A stretch of 64,000 bases of DNA from Cunninghamella blakesleeana (lineage: Eukaryota > Mucoromycota > Mucoromycetes > Mucorales > Cunninghamellaceae). The notes beneath the pieces are model-generated. The model worked only from the letters and a program-made list of their open reading frames with translations. It was not told the origin of the DNA and made no database searches. Positions within the stretch are counted from its first letter, which is position 1. The number at the start of each line of letters is the position of its first letter. The DNA lies in the NCBI GenBank assembly GCA_017871115.1, contig JAFCIZ010000006.1:496001-560000 (forward strand). The letters run 5' to 3'. Shown in pieces: positions 14,512 to 24,986 of this stretch. A program made the position numbers and the translations under genes.

Positions 14512-15356
14512 TGTATTTTTGAAGTTTTGTCACACCAGCTATTTAGACAGTTTAAATAAAATAAAGAGAAGGGAAAGAAAGAAAGAAAGAAAGAAAAGGG
14601 AAAAACAATTAAAAGTGGGAAAAAAAAAAAAAAGATAAATTTTGAATTTAAAAAAAAAATCCAGTGTCACCTTCTTATGATGTGCGGAAATGAAGAATAA
14701 AACTGATTCCTACCTATTTTGGGTTTCATAATGAAATTATTATAAATAGTATAATAATGATAATGTAAAATTTTTTTTAATCGATGGTTATAGCGATTTT
14801 TATTTAATTGACTGATATTTTTAAATTATAAACCACTGTATGAAAAGTAAACAGATCAAAAAAAATAAATAAAAATCCCGAAGGTTTGGATTTTATTGTT
14901 GTACAATAATATATGTATTCTACATTTTTTGATAAAAGAGAATCCATTTTTAATGAACGGTGTATTATCATTTTATATATTATAGATTTATGTTTAACCA
15001 TATATAAAATAATTTATAACAAAATATTTGGATCAGCAATTTTTTTAAGATTTTAAACCCAGTTGATCATTTTTTTTTTAAAAGACTATAACACTGAAAA
15101 AGATTTTAACCTTCTTTTTTTACGTTCATATTTTCATACTATTTTGGATAAATAAAAGATTGAAAAAATGGGGTAAATATCAAATTGGTCATTTTTTTTC
15201 TCTCTCTTTTTTCTCTTTCTTATTCATTCACGTATAGTTAAATATATATACTCACACCTTTATTTTTTATACATATTTTATTTCTTTCGTCCCTTTTCCC
15301 CTATTTTATTTTTCTTTCTATTTTTACCTTTTTTTTGTTATTACGTTATTATTACT
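14512..15356. promoter_or_regulatory. Divergent promoter region between RIC8 and thioesterase genes
   Basis: Both flanking genes are transcribed away from this 845 bp region. It holds an AAACCCA motif on the minus strand (14726-14720) facing RIC8 and another on the plus strand (15055-15061) facing the thioesterase. A T/C-rich leader runs from about 15190 to 15350, and a GAAA repeat lies at 14576-14596. No TATA box can be singled out in such AT-rich DNA. A small minus frame at 14804-15001 is composition noise. Confidence 0.4.
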
Positions 15357-16860
15357 ATGAAAGTACTAAATCCGATTGTAATTGAACCAAAAGAAAAACA
15401 TCTTGGTACTGTCATTTTTCTCCATGGGTAAACAGAAGAGAAATATATTAAATATAAGAAAAAAAAAAATCAAGTTACAGCCTTTATATATATATCAATT
15501 TTTTTCTTTTCCTTCTATTTCTTTCTTCCTTTCTTTCATATTGCTAGTTTAGGTGATAGTGGTATATCATGGGTCCCTTTGGCTGAAACGCTTGGTCCTC
15601 GTTTTCCTAATATAAAATGGATATTCCCTAATGCGTAAAGTTGATATTACTTGTTTAGTTTATATTAAAAAAAAAAAAAGATAAAAAAAAAGGGTTCAAG
15701 TGAATGTGTGTGCGTGTGCGCCTCGATATATATATTTATGTGATCGAGGGTTATTTGTTTTCATATGTAAAATAGAGGGAAATGGAACGAGGAAAGAAAG
15801 AGGGAAAAGGGTTCAAAAAGGGAAAATGATGAAAAAAAAAAATAGAAAGTATATATTAAAAAATGGGAGAGAGAAAGTAAAAAACAGATGTATGTATGGC
15901 TTAAACAAAATAGGAGAATAAAAGATGGATTATGTATAATATTAAAAAAAAAGGTATGATAAACTTATATATATATACATTGCTTTTATTTTTTTTAATA
16001 GTCCTTTAAGGCCAGTTTCTTTTAATAGTGGGGCATTGACACCAGCTTGGTTTAATGTTGCAAGTTTCGATAAATCATCTCAAACTGAGCAATTAGATGA
16101 AGCAGGTATGCTTTCATCTGTTAAAATAGGTAATATTACAGATAAATAAATACAGAGTTAAATATAAGAGTTTATATAGAGAGAAAGAAAAAAAAAAAAG
16201 TAAGGGGATCATGATTGGTCGTTTTCAAAAAAAAAAAAAGTGAAAAAGAAATAAGAAAGTAATAATAACCCTTAATTTTTAATATAATTCATCATCATCA
16301 GTATTAATCATGAAAGTTTTTTAATCTTTAATTTTAATATATTAAATTTATTTTAGTGGAAGAAATTATTGAAAAAGAAAAAAAATTAGGTATCTCTAAA
16401 GTGATTCTTGGTGGGTTTTCACAAGGGTGCGTTATTTCTTTATTAACTGGTTTGACAACTCCCATCCCATTATCTGGTGTCATTGGTGTTAGCGGCTGGT
16501 TACCTTTAGGTGAAAAAATAACTAAGGTAAGACTTTTTTTATATAGTTTGAAAAAGAAAAAAATTAATTAATTAGAATCAAGTTTTTTTTAATAATTGGC
16601 GTTTTGGTTTTTTCTTCTTTTTACAAATATAGTTGGCATCCGAAGAAAATAAAAAGGTTCGGCTTTTAATATGCCATGGTGATGATGATCCTATTGTCAA
16701 ATATCGATATGGTAGAGCGTCAGCAAGATATTTAAATAAAATCGGATACAATGTTGATTTTAAAACCTATGAAGGATTAGCCCATACTACTTGTTCTCAA
16801 GAAATAAATGACATTGGTGACTTTATTCAGTCTATTTTGACGTCTACATCTAAATTATGA
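15357..16860 (+). CDS. APT1: Acyl-protein thioesterase 1 (LYPLA/APT1 family serine hydrolase)
   Basis: Five exons: 15357-15427, 15548-15634, 16002-16129, 16357-16526, 16633-16860, giving 227 residues, the normal size for the family. The enzyme is an alpha/beta hydrolase that removes palmitoyl groups from proteins such as G-alpha and Ras, and acts on lysophospholipids. Visible are the oxyanion-loop strand VIFLHGLGDSG, the nucleophile elbow GFSQG in exon 4, the Asp in GDDDPIV and the His in GLAHTTC, which complete the triad. Exon 3 has two possible donors. The longer version (to 16129, adding GMLSSVKI) keeps frame and matches the family helix DEAGMLxSVK, so it is preferred. Intron 2 is 367 bp, much longer than its neighbours. 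RIC8, a G-alpha regulator, lies divergently upstream; a functional link is only suggestive. Confidence 0.93.
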
Positions 16861-18011
16861 AACAAAAAATAAAAAATTAAAATTAAAATTAAAATAAAAA
16901 AGAAGGTTTTTCAAAGACACTTTAGTAAAAAAAAATAAAAAAAAAATAGGCTTTATATACAATTATATATTTTTTTTATATTTTTACTATATATGGATTA
17001 AATAAGATTTAATGTTATTATTATTTTTAATTTAAAAAAAAGTATACTTGTATATAAAAAGCATATATGAAAATAATATTTCACTTTTCAGGATATATGA
17101 ATTTTTTTCTTTTTTTTTTTTACTTTTACGTATGAATTTCCCCTTTTTTTTTTTTTAAAAAAAAAAAGATTTTCATTTATTTTTATGTTTGCTAACTCGA
17201 AAAAGCACGGACAAATGCACATACTTTAAGGTGATGATATAAACATTCGTAACCATAATTTCTTTCTTTCTAATCTTTCTATTGTAGAAAAATACTTAGG
17301 ATTTTTTTTATTCTCAAGAAATTTTTTTTTAAATAAGATTGTTGTCATATTTTTAACTTTTTGACCGGAATGTGTAGCTATTTTTAAAAGAAACAAACTA
17401 TTTTAAAAAAACAACCATTGCTTGTTTATATGGTTGAAAAAAATCTTATTTTTATTTTTCAAAGCATGAAATTCCTTTTTTATATATATTTTCAAGTCAT
17501 CATGGATAATGATAAAGGTAGAAAGTAACCCCTCGAATTTTATAATCTTTACCAAGAAAGTAAAAAATATTAAATAATAAATGAAAGAAGGCTATATGTA
17601 AGTGATATCATTTATATAAATATAAAAACATTACACATGTTTTAAGAAAAAAGAAAGAAAAAAAAAATAAACCTATGAATTGGTGATAATAAAAGGGACA
17701 TATATGAAAAAAAAAAAAAGCTTCCTAATCCCTTTTTTTTTCTCTTTCTTAAATATAATAATGACATAGGAGGGAATCAATAAAAAGAAAAAAAAGGAAA
17801 TGCTCCTGTGTTGTTTTTTATGGGATTGCTCGGCTTTTTTTTTTATTAAAATAAATAACTACTGTTCTTTTTTTATTTATTTTCATTTCTTTTACTTTTT
17901 TTTTTTAATATTTTCATTTAATCAATTTATTTTTAATACTACATATTTTTACATAAATCTAATAATTTATCTACCTACCTATCCTTTATTTATTTGTTTA
18001 TTTATAAAAAC
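16861..18011. other. Intergenic region, 1.15 kb, no gene seen
   Basis: AT-rich with many T and A homopolymers. The 3' end of the thioesterase is followed by AAAATT-type repeats. A short patch of mixed composition is seen at 17340-17420. From about 17730 to 18010 the plus strand is strongly T-rich, as in front of other genes here, and is the likely promoter and leader of the small membrane protein. The frame at 17800-18015 is translated T-rich leader. Confidence 0.5.
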
Positions 18012-18446
18012 ATGAGTTATTTAATTGAAAGTTCCGAAAAGGCAATATTATGGATTATCCTTATATCACCCATGATTATTTCTATTGTATTATATATATG
18101 GGTACGTTTTATTATGTCAAAACGATCATATGAAGATGAAGAAATGGTGTATCCTATTGTAACATCCATACCATCACCATCACAACAAATCACTACTACA
18201 ACTGATAATAATACTCATTCATTATCAACTTTACCACCCCCACCTTCTTATATTGCATCTCATAAAGATCGAATTTATGAATTACCAAATAAAGAAGCCG
18301 AAAAACCACCCATGTATCCACATCCACCTTCTTATGATTATGCAGTTGGTCCTGAAGACGTACCATTATCTGAAATTCAATTAAGAATCATTGAAAATCG
18401 TCAAAGATTATTATTAAATCAACATACATTTCATTTACAATCATAA
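18012..18446 (+). CDS. Small single-pass membrane protein with three PPxY motifs
   Basis: Intronless, 144 residues. The chosen Met at 18012 directly precedes a compact N-terminus; an upstream in-frame Met at 17994 would add only six residues and lies in the T-rich leader. Residues 11-35 form one strong hydrophobic membrane segment, followed by the positive cluster SKRSYE, which suggests an outside N-terminus and a cytosolic tail. The tail carries PPSY (77-80), PPMY (99-102) and PPSY (105-108). Such motifs bind WW domains, classically those of Nedd4/Rsp5 ubiquitin ligases, and small membrane proteins with PY motifs are known Rsp5 adaptors in yeast. I infer such a role but do not recognise an ortholog. 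It is convergent with COA1 at a spacing of 352 bp. Confidence 0.7.
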   Translation: MSYLIESSEKAILWIILISPMIISIVLYIWVRFIMSKRSYEDEEMVYPIVTSIPSPSQQITTTTDNNTHSLSTLPPPPSYIASHKDRIYELPNKEAEKPPMYPHPPSYDYAVGPEDVPLSEIQLRIIENRQRLLLNQHTFHLQS

Positions 18447-18798
18447 AAAAAAAAAAATTAAATCTCTTCCCACTCTCCTCCCCACTTCCCTTTTATTTAT
18501 ATAATAATTTAATCTTGTATATATATAATTTAAACTTTTTTTCCCCATCCATCGTACATAAATCATCATATCATATATTTATATATTCTAATTCTAATAT
18601 TTTTTCTGTTATTATTTTTTTTTCTTTTTTCTTTTTTCCTTTTTTTTTTTTTAAAAAAAAAATAATAATTATAATAATAATAATATATTCATTGAATTTT
18701 TAAAATCAAACCTTATTATTATTATATATACATATATACATATATATATATATAATTGTTATTTTTTTATAAAAATGAATTCAAGTATATCCAACACC
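18447..18798. other. Convergent intergenic spacer
   Basis: This 352 bp spacer lies between the 3' ends of the PPxY protein and COA1. It consists of T- and A-runs, an AATAAT repeat near 18660-18685 and an alternating TA tract at 18725-18755. No gene is visible. Confidence 0.5.
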
Positions 18799-19600
18799 CT
18801 ATTCTAAATGTTCTAAAGCATATGGCGTCCCATCATCAGTTAATTCATGGTGCCCTATATCAACTACTTCTCCATCTGATAAGCGTGTTACAGTGAATTC
18901 TAATGTATGCCATACATGACCTCTTCTTTGAGACGTAAATTTAACTTGGGCTATTTTGCCTATATTAATTGTATAAATAAATAAATAAATAAAATATATA
19001 ATATAGTTATTACATAAATAAATACATACGTACATATATATATACATACACATTCTTTTTTTTAAATATACAATAAAATAATAAAAAATAAAATTTTTAT
19101 CTCGTATCTTATTTTTACATATGCATATACATACCTTTAGAACCAGTAACATTAAATGAGATATCGACTTTTCCTTTTAAATGGTTAACTGTACCGCCAA
19201 TCCATGGCCAATAGTCAGAATAGTCGACATTTTCCCCAACTAATTCAATAACACGAGGATCATATCTTACCATAAATAAAGTGCCACTAACTACGCTACT
19301 TGATAAACGTTGATAATTTAAAGCTGAAGATAATCCAACAACCCAAACAGCTGTACCTAAAATAGCGCCCCCTATATACCAAGGACGACGTGACTTTAAT
19401 GATGGTGCAGGTGGAAGATCTCTATTAATAACTCTACTGGATGTATAATGATGTCGAATCAATTGACCAAGATTAAGACGTGATGATTTTATAGTACTAT
19501 TATTGTTATTATTAGTAAAAGTAGTAGTGATAGGACTAGAAGTAGGTAGACGACGGCTGGTTGATCTTGTTAAGGATGGTAGTAAACGTAAATAACTCAT
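18799..19600 (-). CDS. COA1: Cytochrome c oxidase assembly protein COA1 family
   Basis: Two exons, 19600-19135 and 18959-18799 (minus), give 208 residues. Residues 1-50 are rich in Arg, Ser and Thr without acids, a typical mitochondrial presequence. A membrane segment follows the basic RRPWY (YIGGAILGTAVWVVGLSSAL). The soluble domain (DPRVIELVGENV, WPWIGGTVNHLKGKVDISFNVTG, KFTSQRRG) matches the COA1 family, which acts in the inner membrane in early Cox1 assembly. Splicing joins GSKG to KIAQVKF in frame; reading through the 175 bp intron gives only AT-rich nonsense. The gene is followed convergently by the PPxY membrane protein. A TIM21-like protein is the alternative, but the WPWIGG segment favours COA1. 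Confidence 0.85.
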
Positions 19601-20829
19601 TGTTTCAGTTGTAAAAAAAAAAAAAAAATAGAGAAAAGAAAAAAGAGAGAAAAAAATAAAAAGGGTTAGAATTTTTGAATTTAAATTTTTTTAAGGGATA
19701 AAAAAATTTAGTAGCGTCACAGGAAACTAAATTGGTACTCTGAGGAAAAAACTCGATTAAGTTGTTTGTTAGTGAGGAGAGCAATTAAAAAAATGGTGTC
19801 AATGAACTTTTCAAAAAAGTTTGATAAGCAAGCAAACAATATTTGTATTTAATAACTATTTAGTTGATGGAAAAGCTTTGTCTTTGCATTGAATACACGA
19901 TTATAGTTGGTTCTCTTTTTATACTGGGCGCTTTAAAATTTTCAATGTCCTTACTACTAATCAAATGATATATCAACTTTTTTAATAGTAAATACGAATA
20001 TACTTATTAGCTTAATGATACATATACCCATTTTCTAAATTTAAATACATACATATTTATACGCATCAATTTTTTTTTGTTTCTTTTTGTTTCTTTATTT
20101 TAGTCATCACGAAATAAAAAGAAGGAATTCCATCAAATCCATTTTCCTACTGATATTGCTACTGCTATTACTTTGCTTACGTTTTATCATATCTCTACTC
20201 TCTTACTCTTGATATTGTTTTTCCAATTTATAATAATAAATGAAAGGTACATAATACTTAAATTTATATTTATAAAGTAGTAGTTTTTTTATATGACGAT
20301 CAAAGTGTGAACAGCCTTTTTTACTTTTCTCTTTCTCTTCTATACATCAGCTTTTTTATTTATTTTTTTATTTATGGTAATATATTAATTATGCTTATTA
20401 TTTTATAGCTTTGTAGTATTTTTAACCATTTATTATTGTTATTATTATTATTTATTTTTTAAAATATTACCTCATACAATTTTTAATTTATTTTATTAAT
20501 AAATTTACGCATTCTTACAAGGTGTGCGATCAGCGTCATATATGAGTCGTGGGACTTAGTTCTTTAATCAATCCGCTAAGGGGTTGTTGGACCACAAAAT
20601 ATTTTCATGCTAAATTTTTCTTAAAATAAAAAAAAATAGTCCTTTTATTATTATTTAAGTTTTGAGCTAAAAAAAAATAAAATAAATAATAATGATTATA
20701 AATATGATACAATAATAATTCCATATGTTTCTATCATTCGTCTAGAAAAAATAAAAATTTAGAAGATTAGAAAATGAGCGAATAAAACGGAATATTAATT
20801 TTAAAATCTTTTTTTTTACCTCATTTTCA
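19601..20829. other. Intergenic region, 1.2 kb, containing a diverged repeat copy
   Basis: The first 300 bp upstream of COA1 presumably hold its promoter. The part from 20177 to about 20625 is a diverged copy of sequence found again at 26928-27310 and is listed separately. No open frame of interest is present. Confidence 0.5.
20177..20625 (+). repeat. Diverged direct repeat, copy A
   Basis: The segment aligns collinearly with 26928-27310. It shares an identical 16-mer (20192-20207 with 26942-26957), the TTTATGGTAAT segment (near 20371 and 27104), an AATTTACGCATT/AGTTTATGCGTT pair, and a GGGACTTAG/GGAACTCAG block ending in GGGGTT. The offset drifts smoothly from 6750 to about 6695, as expected for one ancestral repeat with small indels. 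The 3' part has higher GC than its surroundings. Nature unknown; a non-autonomous element or solo terminal repeat is possible. Confidence 0.5.
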
Positions 20830-22015
20830 TTAAGTTTCCATTTTAATCTCTTCACCATCAGGCATTTCTTTTGATAATTTTTCAACAAGTTGTTCTTCGT
20901 ATTGTTTTTCAATTTCTAATAAAACACCATCTTCTTCATCCCGATAACCATAGTAATCAGCATCAATATTTTTGTACATTTCCGTTCTTGATATCCCAAC
21001 AGGCCCAGTTGCTTATATATAGTAATAGTAATGGTAGTAATAAATAAATTTAAAATTTAAGGATAAATAAATACGTTGCAATAAATAAAGAAATCATCAT
21101 TATCGTCTTTTATATATATTCTTCTTACCTTCTTGTTCAAAAAGTTCACGAACACCTGGTAAATCTCTTGCTCGTCCGAAATATCTAATCAATTAAATTA
21201 AATAATAGTATTAAATATAAATATATATTGAAAATCGACAAGAAATAATTTATTTTGATTATCATTATTATTTACTGTAAAACTTACTTGTAACCACGAG
21301 AACCAGGTACTTCTTTACCTTCGTTATCAAGCATTTTTGGTGCAACCTAAAATAAAATAAACATACATACGTATAAAAGATTTTGTATTTAATATTATTA
21401 TCATTATTATTATTATTATTGATATTGTTGATGATTATATACATATATGTGTATGTATATATATAGCTTACAGAATAGTTTGGTCCACCTAGTTCTTTTA
21501 TTCGTTTTTCCCAATGATACTTTTCTCGCATCATTTTATTTATATAATCGTTCAAATCCCTTACTTGATAATCAGATAATGTAGCTATTAAATGAAATCA
21601 AAAGAATAATAATAAAATAATATTAAATATAATATCTTATATATACGTATATACATGTATATGTGTATATTAATAACTTACAATCTTGGATCTTGGATAC
21701 ACTGCGAGATATTTCGCGCATAACTTCACGTCTCCACTTTTCACATTCACCAACATTGTCGACGGTTGAGGCTAAGGCAGGTCTTTTTTGTTTTTTAGTA
21801 ATCTTTCCTAACTCGGCTGCTTGGGCTTCGCGAAACCGATATAACATAGATTGTGCTTTTTCTTCATTACGTGCCTATAGTTATATATATAAATATATTT
21901 ATATATATTTATATTCCTTTAAAAATTTATTATTTTCATTCTTAAAAACTTTTTAATATATTTGAAGTATTATTTACTTTTTATTTTTGAGTTCTTTTAT
22001 ATAGATATTTACCAT
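20830..22015 (-). CDS. ISY1: Pre-mRNA-splicing factor ISY1
   Basis: Six exons on the minus strand: 22015-22013 (ATG only), 21874-21682, 21584-21472, 21346-21288, 21184-21129, 21011-20830. They sum to 606 bases and 201 residues. ISY1 belongs to the NineTeen/Prp19-associated complex and stabilises the catalytic spliceosome. The family start MARNEEKA is obtained only if the lone ATG followed by GTAAAT is spliced to GCACGTAAT. Other matches are [11 protein letters not shown], the helix [62 protein letters not shown], and the acidic [13 protein letters not shown]. At 201 residues it is shorter than animal ISY1 because the C-terminal tail is missing, as in several fungi. It diverges from AIM18 with 163 bp between start codons. 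Confidence 0.92.
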
Positions 22016-22178
22016 ATTAATCTATAAGAATATATATACAAATTATTTTTAAAATAGAGAAGAAAAAAATAGAGAGAATAAGGAAAGAGAAAGCGAAAAA
22101 AAAAATTTTAAATTTCGTTACGGGGATTGAAAACCCATTTTAATCTTCTTTTTTCTTCAATTTTTTTATAATAAAAAA
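22016..22178. promoter_or_regulatory. Compact bidirectional promoter, ISY1/AIM18
   Basis: Only 163 bp separate the two divergent start codons, so both promoters and both 5' leaders must lie here. The segment holds an AAACCCA motif at 22131-22137 within a patch of higher GC (CGTTACGGGGATTG). A/G-rich sequence faces ISY1 and T/C-rich sequence faces AIM18. Confidence 0.5.
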
Positions 22179-22307
22179 ATGCTTCGTCTTCGTCCTTTAG
22201 TACAAGCTTCCAAGCGACAGCTAACTCAACGAAGTTTATCAACATTCACTAACCGTACTGTTAACGTAATATATCTATATATATATCATACATACATACA
22301 TACACAC

Positions 22308-22347
<40 letters not shown>

Positions 22348-23602
22348 TGTAATATCATATACATTAATATAAATATTCATTTTAATAATAAAAACAAAAA
22401 AAATTATATTATTATTATTATTATTTGACAGTCTCATGTTAGAACTACTAATTGGAAACCAGTAATCACTTTTACAACAGTTACAGCCTTAGGTATTACT
22501 TCTTATTATGCTTTTAACAATACAACTGTTTATTCTGAAGCACAACAAAAATCTCTATATGCTGGAACCTTAGAGGGTATGTATACATATCTATATATTA
22601 TTTTAATTTTTGATAGATAAAGCATCATTTTGCATAATTAATTTCTCTCCTTTTCTTTATTTTATTTAAAAAAAATCAGACCCTGTTACAAAACTTCGTT
22701 TTCCTATTCACTTGCATACCAATTCAGAATGGAAAAGACTTATAGGTTTTGGTGCTCGTCAAGTTAGTTTCTTAAACCTTAACGTTTATGTTGTTGGATT
22801 ATATATGAAAAGTGAAGATATTGGAAAAATTCAAGCTTTGCCTGGTTGGAAAGTAATAGTTAATAAAATAACAATAGCAATAATAATAGTAATAATAATA
22901 TACCGCGATTAATGAATCATATATAATTTTTTATTATATTCATTTTTAGGATTTTAACAAAACTGAGTTTTTGAAAAAAGAAGATTTGGCTATTGCATTA
23001 TTAAATCAACCTGTTGATATAGCTATCCGTATTGGTAATATATAAGTGATAAAAAAAAGATAGAATAGAGAATGAAGAAAATAAGAAAAAAAAATCACGC
23101 CACTTATATTTTTATATTATATATATATATATATAGTTCCCGTTAGAAATACTAATACACAACACCTTCGTGACGGATTTACCAGGTCTTTATTACAACG
23201 TATGAGAAATCAATCGGAATCTATGACGGAAGAAGAAGAACGTGAAATATTGGATGCCATAAAAGAATTTAAGACTCAATTTGTTAACGCAAAAGTGAAA
23301 AAAGATACAGAATTTATTTTTACGAAGACAAAGGATGGTCAATTTAAAATGGAACATGAAGTATGAAAAAAAATCATCATCATTAAAATGCTATTTTATC
23401 TCCATGTTTTTTTTAATAATATTATTATTATCATTATTAGGGCAAAGATATGGGAACAGTGAATAATCAATGGTTAGCTGTTAATTTTATTATGACCTAT
23501 TTAAATCCTGAAACGCCTGCAAGTGAACTGGCCCTTCAAGATATAGCAACTGGATTTGATAAACTGATGAATAGCGCTTCGCCCAATACAACATGCAAAT
23601 AA
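22179..23602 (+). CDS. AIM18: Chalcone-isomerase-domain mitochondrial protein, AIM18-like
   Basis: Six exons: 22179-22265, 22432-22576, 22680-22852, 22950-23034, 23137-23360, 23441-23602, giving 291 residues. The first 29 residues are Arg/Leu/Ser/Thr-rich without acids, a mitochondrial presequence. A membrane segment (VITFTTVTALGITSYYAF) follows, then the chalcone isomerase-like fold: LIGFGARQVSFLNLNVYVVGLYM, PVRNTNTQHLRDGFTRSLL, and the C-terminal WLAVNFIMTYL with an amphipathic helix. In fungi these proteins (AIM18/AIM46) are non-catalytic heme- or lipid-associated inner-membrane proteins of poorly known role. It is convergent with the proteasome gene (149 bp). Intron 1 holds a long alternating TA run (22309-22345). 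Confidence 0.9.
22309..22345. repeat. (TA)n microsatellite in AIM18 intron 1
   Basis: A perfect alternating TA tract of about 37 bp follows a CATA repeat inside the intron. Similar but shorter TA runs occur in many introns of this window. Confidence 0.9.
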
Positions 23603-23751
23603 TTTAATTTAATTTCAATAGCCTGTTATTTGTAATTAAATATATCATTTATTTTTCATTATTAATATTATTATTATTATTAATATTTTTTTAATAAAAA
23701 TGGATATTGTTGAATTTTTTTTTATTGAAGTGTTAGTATTAAAAACAATAA

Positions 23752-24599
23752 TTATAATTCAATATCTTGTACGCCGTCTTTAGTAACCAACTTGACGTTG
23801 AATTTTGGGAAATTAACAATAAATCGAGTTTTCAATTCATCAAGGCATAATTGTAACAAATGCTTAGCTTCATCTACTGTCATATCAGGTTTATAGTGTC
23901 GGTCCATTAATGATGTACAGAAATAAGCCCCATATCCTTGACAAGCAAATGGTAAGGATGCCATAGCACCTAAATAATCAATCCAGAACAATTCAGGTTT
24001 TTCAGTTTTTGTGTCAAATCCACCTAATATCATATTTACTGAATAAGGATGCTATTATTAAAATAAAATAAAAAATAAAAATAAAAATATAAAATCATAA
24101 ATATATACGTTTTTGATTATGATCTTTCTTCACTCTCTCGCTCTCTTTATATCCTTTGTTTCAATATACCAAATAAAAGACTAGTATGTAATATTTTTTT
24201 TACTCACAAATATATATATATATATTAAATTTCATCTTTTTCCCTCCCTTTTCTTTCTTTCTTTCTTTATATTCTCTTTTTATATTCCTTTATATTGTTA
24301 ATATTATCTCTTACTCTGCTTCGAAGTGAGGAAGCGATTTCGCTTCTAGTGAATGTTGCAATTGCTTTGGGAGAAAGGTCGATGCCATTACGAATACTAT
24401 ATAATTTGATATTACGTTGAATATATTCAGCAAAATTGACAGTATCACCAGGTTCACCAGAATAAAGTAAAACTGAATGTGGGCTAAGTTGTCGTGATTT
24501 ATCTTCGGTACCTTTCATCACTACAATACTACGTGCTGATACTGTATCGGCAGCAAGTAAAGTGAAATCTTTTCCTGTAATTCCAAATAAACATTCCAT
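23752..24599 (-). CDS. PRE1: 20S proteasome subunit beta type-4 (PRE1/PSMB2)
   Basis: Two exons, 24599-24315 and 24051-23752 (minus), give 194 residues, the usual length. It is a non-catalytic beta subunit of the 20S core. The N-terminus (MECLFGITGKDFTLLAADT) starts directly at the mature fold without a propeptide and lacks the catalytic Thr1, as in PSMB2. Further matches are LLYSGEPGDTVNFAEYIQRN, the EIASSLRSR helix joined by splicing to HPYSVNMILGGFD, WIDYLGAMASLPFACQGYGA and DELKTRFIVNFPKF. The 263 bp intron is long for this locus. A divergent, unrelated intronless gene begins 387 bp upstream. Confidence 0.95.
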
Positions 24600-24986
24600 T
24601 TTGTATTAAAAAAAATAGTATATTATCTTATTAAAGTAGTATAAATATTTAAATAATATTGAAAAAAAGAAAAGAAAGAGAGAAGAGGAATAAAAAATAA
24701 ATAAATTAAAAAGTAGTTTTAAAATATGATAAAAAAATTGAGTTAACGCGTACCCATTTTAAATTTTATACAGAATGAATACGTGTGCACTATTTAAGTC
24801 ACAGTCAGCGTAAAAAGCAACCCTAAATGGGATTCCGGTGTTTGAATTTTTTATTTTACATTCTCTTTAAAATTAAAAAACCATATAATTTTAAAACTCA
24901 AATAAAATTTAATTCTTACAAAAAAAAAAAAAAACCATATACCACAACACAAAAAACTTAAAAAATCGACCAGATTAAATTTAATA
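24600..24986. promoter_or_regulatory. Divergent intergenic region, PRE1 and orphan gene
   Basis: This 387 bp stretch includes a patch with clearly higher GC at about 24740-24840 holding TACCCATTTT (24751-24760) and an AACCCTAAAT box (24814-24823), the latter resembling a telomere-like promoter element. The PRE1 promoter presumably lies here. Directly before the orphan gene are A-runs. Confidence 0.4.

Noticed and set aside
15700..15921. Separate small gene inside the thioesterase
   Set aside because: It lies wholly in intron 2 and is the translation of a purine-rich tract; both flanking exons belong to the hydrolase.
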